From Vibrio plantisponsor (GTDB lineage Bacteria > Pseudomonadota > Gammaproteobacteria > Enterobacterales > Vibrionaceae): a stretch of 64,000 nt of DNA. The stretch lies in NCBI RefSeq assembly GCF_013041605.1, contig NZ_JABEQC010000015.1, positions 1 to 64,000 on the forward strand, written 5' to 3'. Each line of letters starts with the position of its first letter. Within the stretch, counting starts at the first letter, position 1. Below, in pieces: positions 62,808 to 64,000 of the stretch. A program made the position numbers and the translations under genes. The notes below the pieces were generated by a model. The model had not been told where the DNA came from, searched no databases, and was given only the letters and a program-made list of their open reading frames with translations.

Positions 62808-63830
62808 ATGGCAACTATAAATGATGTGTGCAAAGCCGCTGGCGTTTCAAAAGCGACGGTGTCACGAGTACTGAACAACAGCCCTCAGGTCAAAGAAGTC
62901 ACCAGAAATGCGGTTCTTTCTGTAATGAAAGAGTTGGGATATCAACCCAATACACTTGCACAGGCTTTGGCAACCAATACTTCCAACTCTATCGGCCTCG
63001 TTCTTCCTGAATTTAGAAGCAGCTATTTTGGCAGCGTCCTCCATCATGCTGGGCAAGCAGCCCTTCAGGCAGGCAAAAAGCTGTTGGTTATTCGCAGCAA
63101 GAACAGCGCAGAAGGTGAACGCGAATCGGTTGAAACCATTGCTAACCAACGCTGTGATGCCATTCTGCTTTATAGTCGTCATCTGTCCGAATCTGAACTG
63201 GTTGAACTGCAACAAAAAATCGCCCAGCCACTAGTAATATTAAACCGCCAACTCAATGCGGAATCGCTATCGAGCTTTGGTTTAAAACAAACTCAGTTAG
63301 CCACATTAGCGATGGATCACCTCATTCAGTTAGGTCATAAAAACATCGCCTGTATTACATCACCACTTAATAGTGAAACAGGACGATTACGTTTAAAAGC
63401 ATACCAACATCAGCTCAAACTGGCACAAGTTTCTGAGAACAAAAACTGGATTGTAGAAGGCGATAACACCTTAGAAGGTGGTTATAAAGGCGCGCAAATC
63501 CTGCTGCAAACTGGCGACAAATTCACTGCTGTTTTTGCCTGTAACGATGACATGGCGATTGGCGCTATTCGTGCGTTACACGATCACGGTTTGAGAGTGC
63601 CACAGGATGTGTCGGTTATCGGTATCGATAACGAACCCGCCGCGGCTTACGCTATTCCAAGCCTTTCTACTGTGTCGCTTCCTATCGTTCGCTTAACGCA
63701 AGATGCCACCGCACTCGCCTTGGCTCAGGCAAATAAGCAAGGTCATCTGCCAAGTCATCAGTCTTATCACGGAGAACTGGTTGCACGCGAGTCAACACAA
63801 GATATTAGTAACCGTTCAGAAGATATTTGA
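62808..63830 (+). CDS. LacI-family regulator (AscG-like)
   Basis: A 340-residue LacI/GalR-type regulator. HTH at 3-22 (INDVCKAAGVSKATVSRVLN), hinge near 45-58 (AQALATNTSNS), effector domain about 60-330. It follows the glucosidase gene on the same strand and most probably represses it through the operator at 61159. The ligand is not known; a phosphorylated glucoside or a sugar phosphate is possible. The gene has AAGGAA immediately upstream. Confidence 0.9.
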   Translation: MATINDVCKAAGVSKATVSRVLNNSPQVKEVTRNAVLSVMKELGYQPNTLAQALATNTSNSIGLVLPEFRSSYFGSVLHHAGQAALQAGKKLLVIRSKNSAEGERESVETIANQRCDAILLYSRHLSESELVELQQKIAQPLVILNRQLNAESLSSFGLKQTQLATLAMDHLIQLGHKNIACITSPLNSETGRLRLKAYQHQLKLAQVSENKNWIVEGDNTLEGGYKGAQILLQTGDKFTAVFACNDDMAIGAIRALHDHGLRVPQDVSVIGIDNEPAAAYAIPSLSTVSLPIVRLTQDATALALAQANKQGHLPSHQSYHGELVARESTQDISNRSEDI

Positions 63831-63862
63831 AGCAGTTCTAGCTATACATAATCGAAATAGTT

Positions 63863-63886
63863 AAAAGGCAGCCGAGGCTGCCTTTT
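63863..63886. terminator. Bidirectional terminator after the LacI-type regulator
   Basis: AAAAGGCAGC and GCTGCCTTTT form a perfect 10-bp stem with a CGAG loop. The A/T tracts on both sides serve this gene and the convergent gene at the right edge. Confidence 0.9.
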
Positions 63887-63927
63887 GTCATTAGTGCGAA
63901 CGATGAACAATTCATACCGTTAACGTA

Positions 63928-64000
63928 TTAACGAATCGCGCTGTAGCGCTTCATCATAAATATAATCCAGAGTAGTGATAGCAGTGCAAACAATGCACTC
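63928..64000 (-). CDS. C-terminus of a membrane protein, cut by the right edge
   Basis: The last 23 codons of a minus-strand gene are visible: SALFALLSLLWIIFMMKRYS then AIR and a TAA. A hydrophobic segment followed by a short basic tail suggests the final transmembrane helix of an inner-membrane protein. The family cannot be told from this fragment. Confidence 0.55.
   Translation of the reverse strand, partial: SALFALLSLLWIIFMMKRYSAIR

Overview
This window is chromosomal DNA from a marine gammaproteobacterium, most probably a Vibrio (or a close relative in the Vibrionaceae). The evidence is gene content and order: lolA-rarA-serS, yfbV-ackA-pta, oppABCDF, a PTS sucrose regulon arranged scrK/scrB-scrR/scrA, a vceR-vceCAB-like drug efflux locus, and a large aryl polyene (APE) pigment cluster of the kind described from Aliivibrio fischeri. 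I cannot assign a species. No tRNA, rRNA, CRISPR, insertion sequence or prophage was recognised.

Layout. 1-1456 (-): 5' part of a lipoprotein gene with three near-identical 180-bp (60-residue) tandem repeats, running off the left edge. 1717-5097 (-): serS, rarA, lolA. 5225-8524: a YecA-like SEC-C protein, dusC and a membrane diguanylate cyclase. 8709-13449 (-): a MalZ-type maltodextrin glucosidase and a three-gene ABC importer with a TrpX-type binding protein. 13753-18043: yfbV, then ackA and pta. 18123-24796 (-): a glutathionyl-hydroquinone reductase and the oligopeptide permease operon oppABCDF.

25331-43331 is the most notable region. It is a complete aryl polyene cluster. Three genes point left (a halogenase-like flavoprotein, an O-methyltransferase-like protein and a small lipoprotein). 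About eighteen tightly packed or overlapping genes point right: chain-length-factor-like KS, lysophospholipid-type acyltransferase, two ACPs, membrane protein, aryl-ACP ligase, dehydratase, glycosyltransferase/acyltransferase fusion, aromatic ammonia-lyase, thioesterase, LolA-like protein, MMPL exporter, DUF3261-type lipoprotein, KS, dehydratase, ketoreductase and KS. Together they can make an aromatic acid, load it on an ACP, extend it by an iterative type II fatty-acid-like PKS to a conjugated polyene, attach it to a lipid or sugar carrier and export it to the outer membrane. The ammonia-lyase has an unusual Phe-His substrate-selectivity pair, and the flavoprotein keeps halogenase-type motifs.

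43533-49127: the sucrose regulon (fructokinase, sucrose-6-phosphate hydrolase, LacI-type repressor, PTS IIBC) with three matching LacI-type operators; the hydrolase has an N-terminal extension resembling a degenerate PTS IIB domain. 49206-51602 (-): a small DMT protein and a two-component system. 51841-55005 (-): an AraC/GyrI-like regulator and a TonB-dependent siderophore receptor, each preceded by a Fur-box-like sequence. 55165-60131: a vceCAB-like tripartite efflux pump with a divergent TetR regulator and a near-perfect palindromic operator. 60324-63830: pirin, a GH1 6-phospho-beta-glucosidase with an AscG-like operator, and its probable LacI-type regulator. The last 73 bases hold the C-terminus of a membrane protein on the minus strand.
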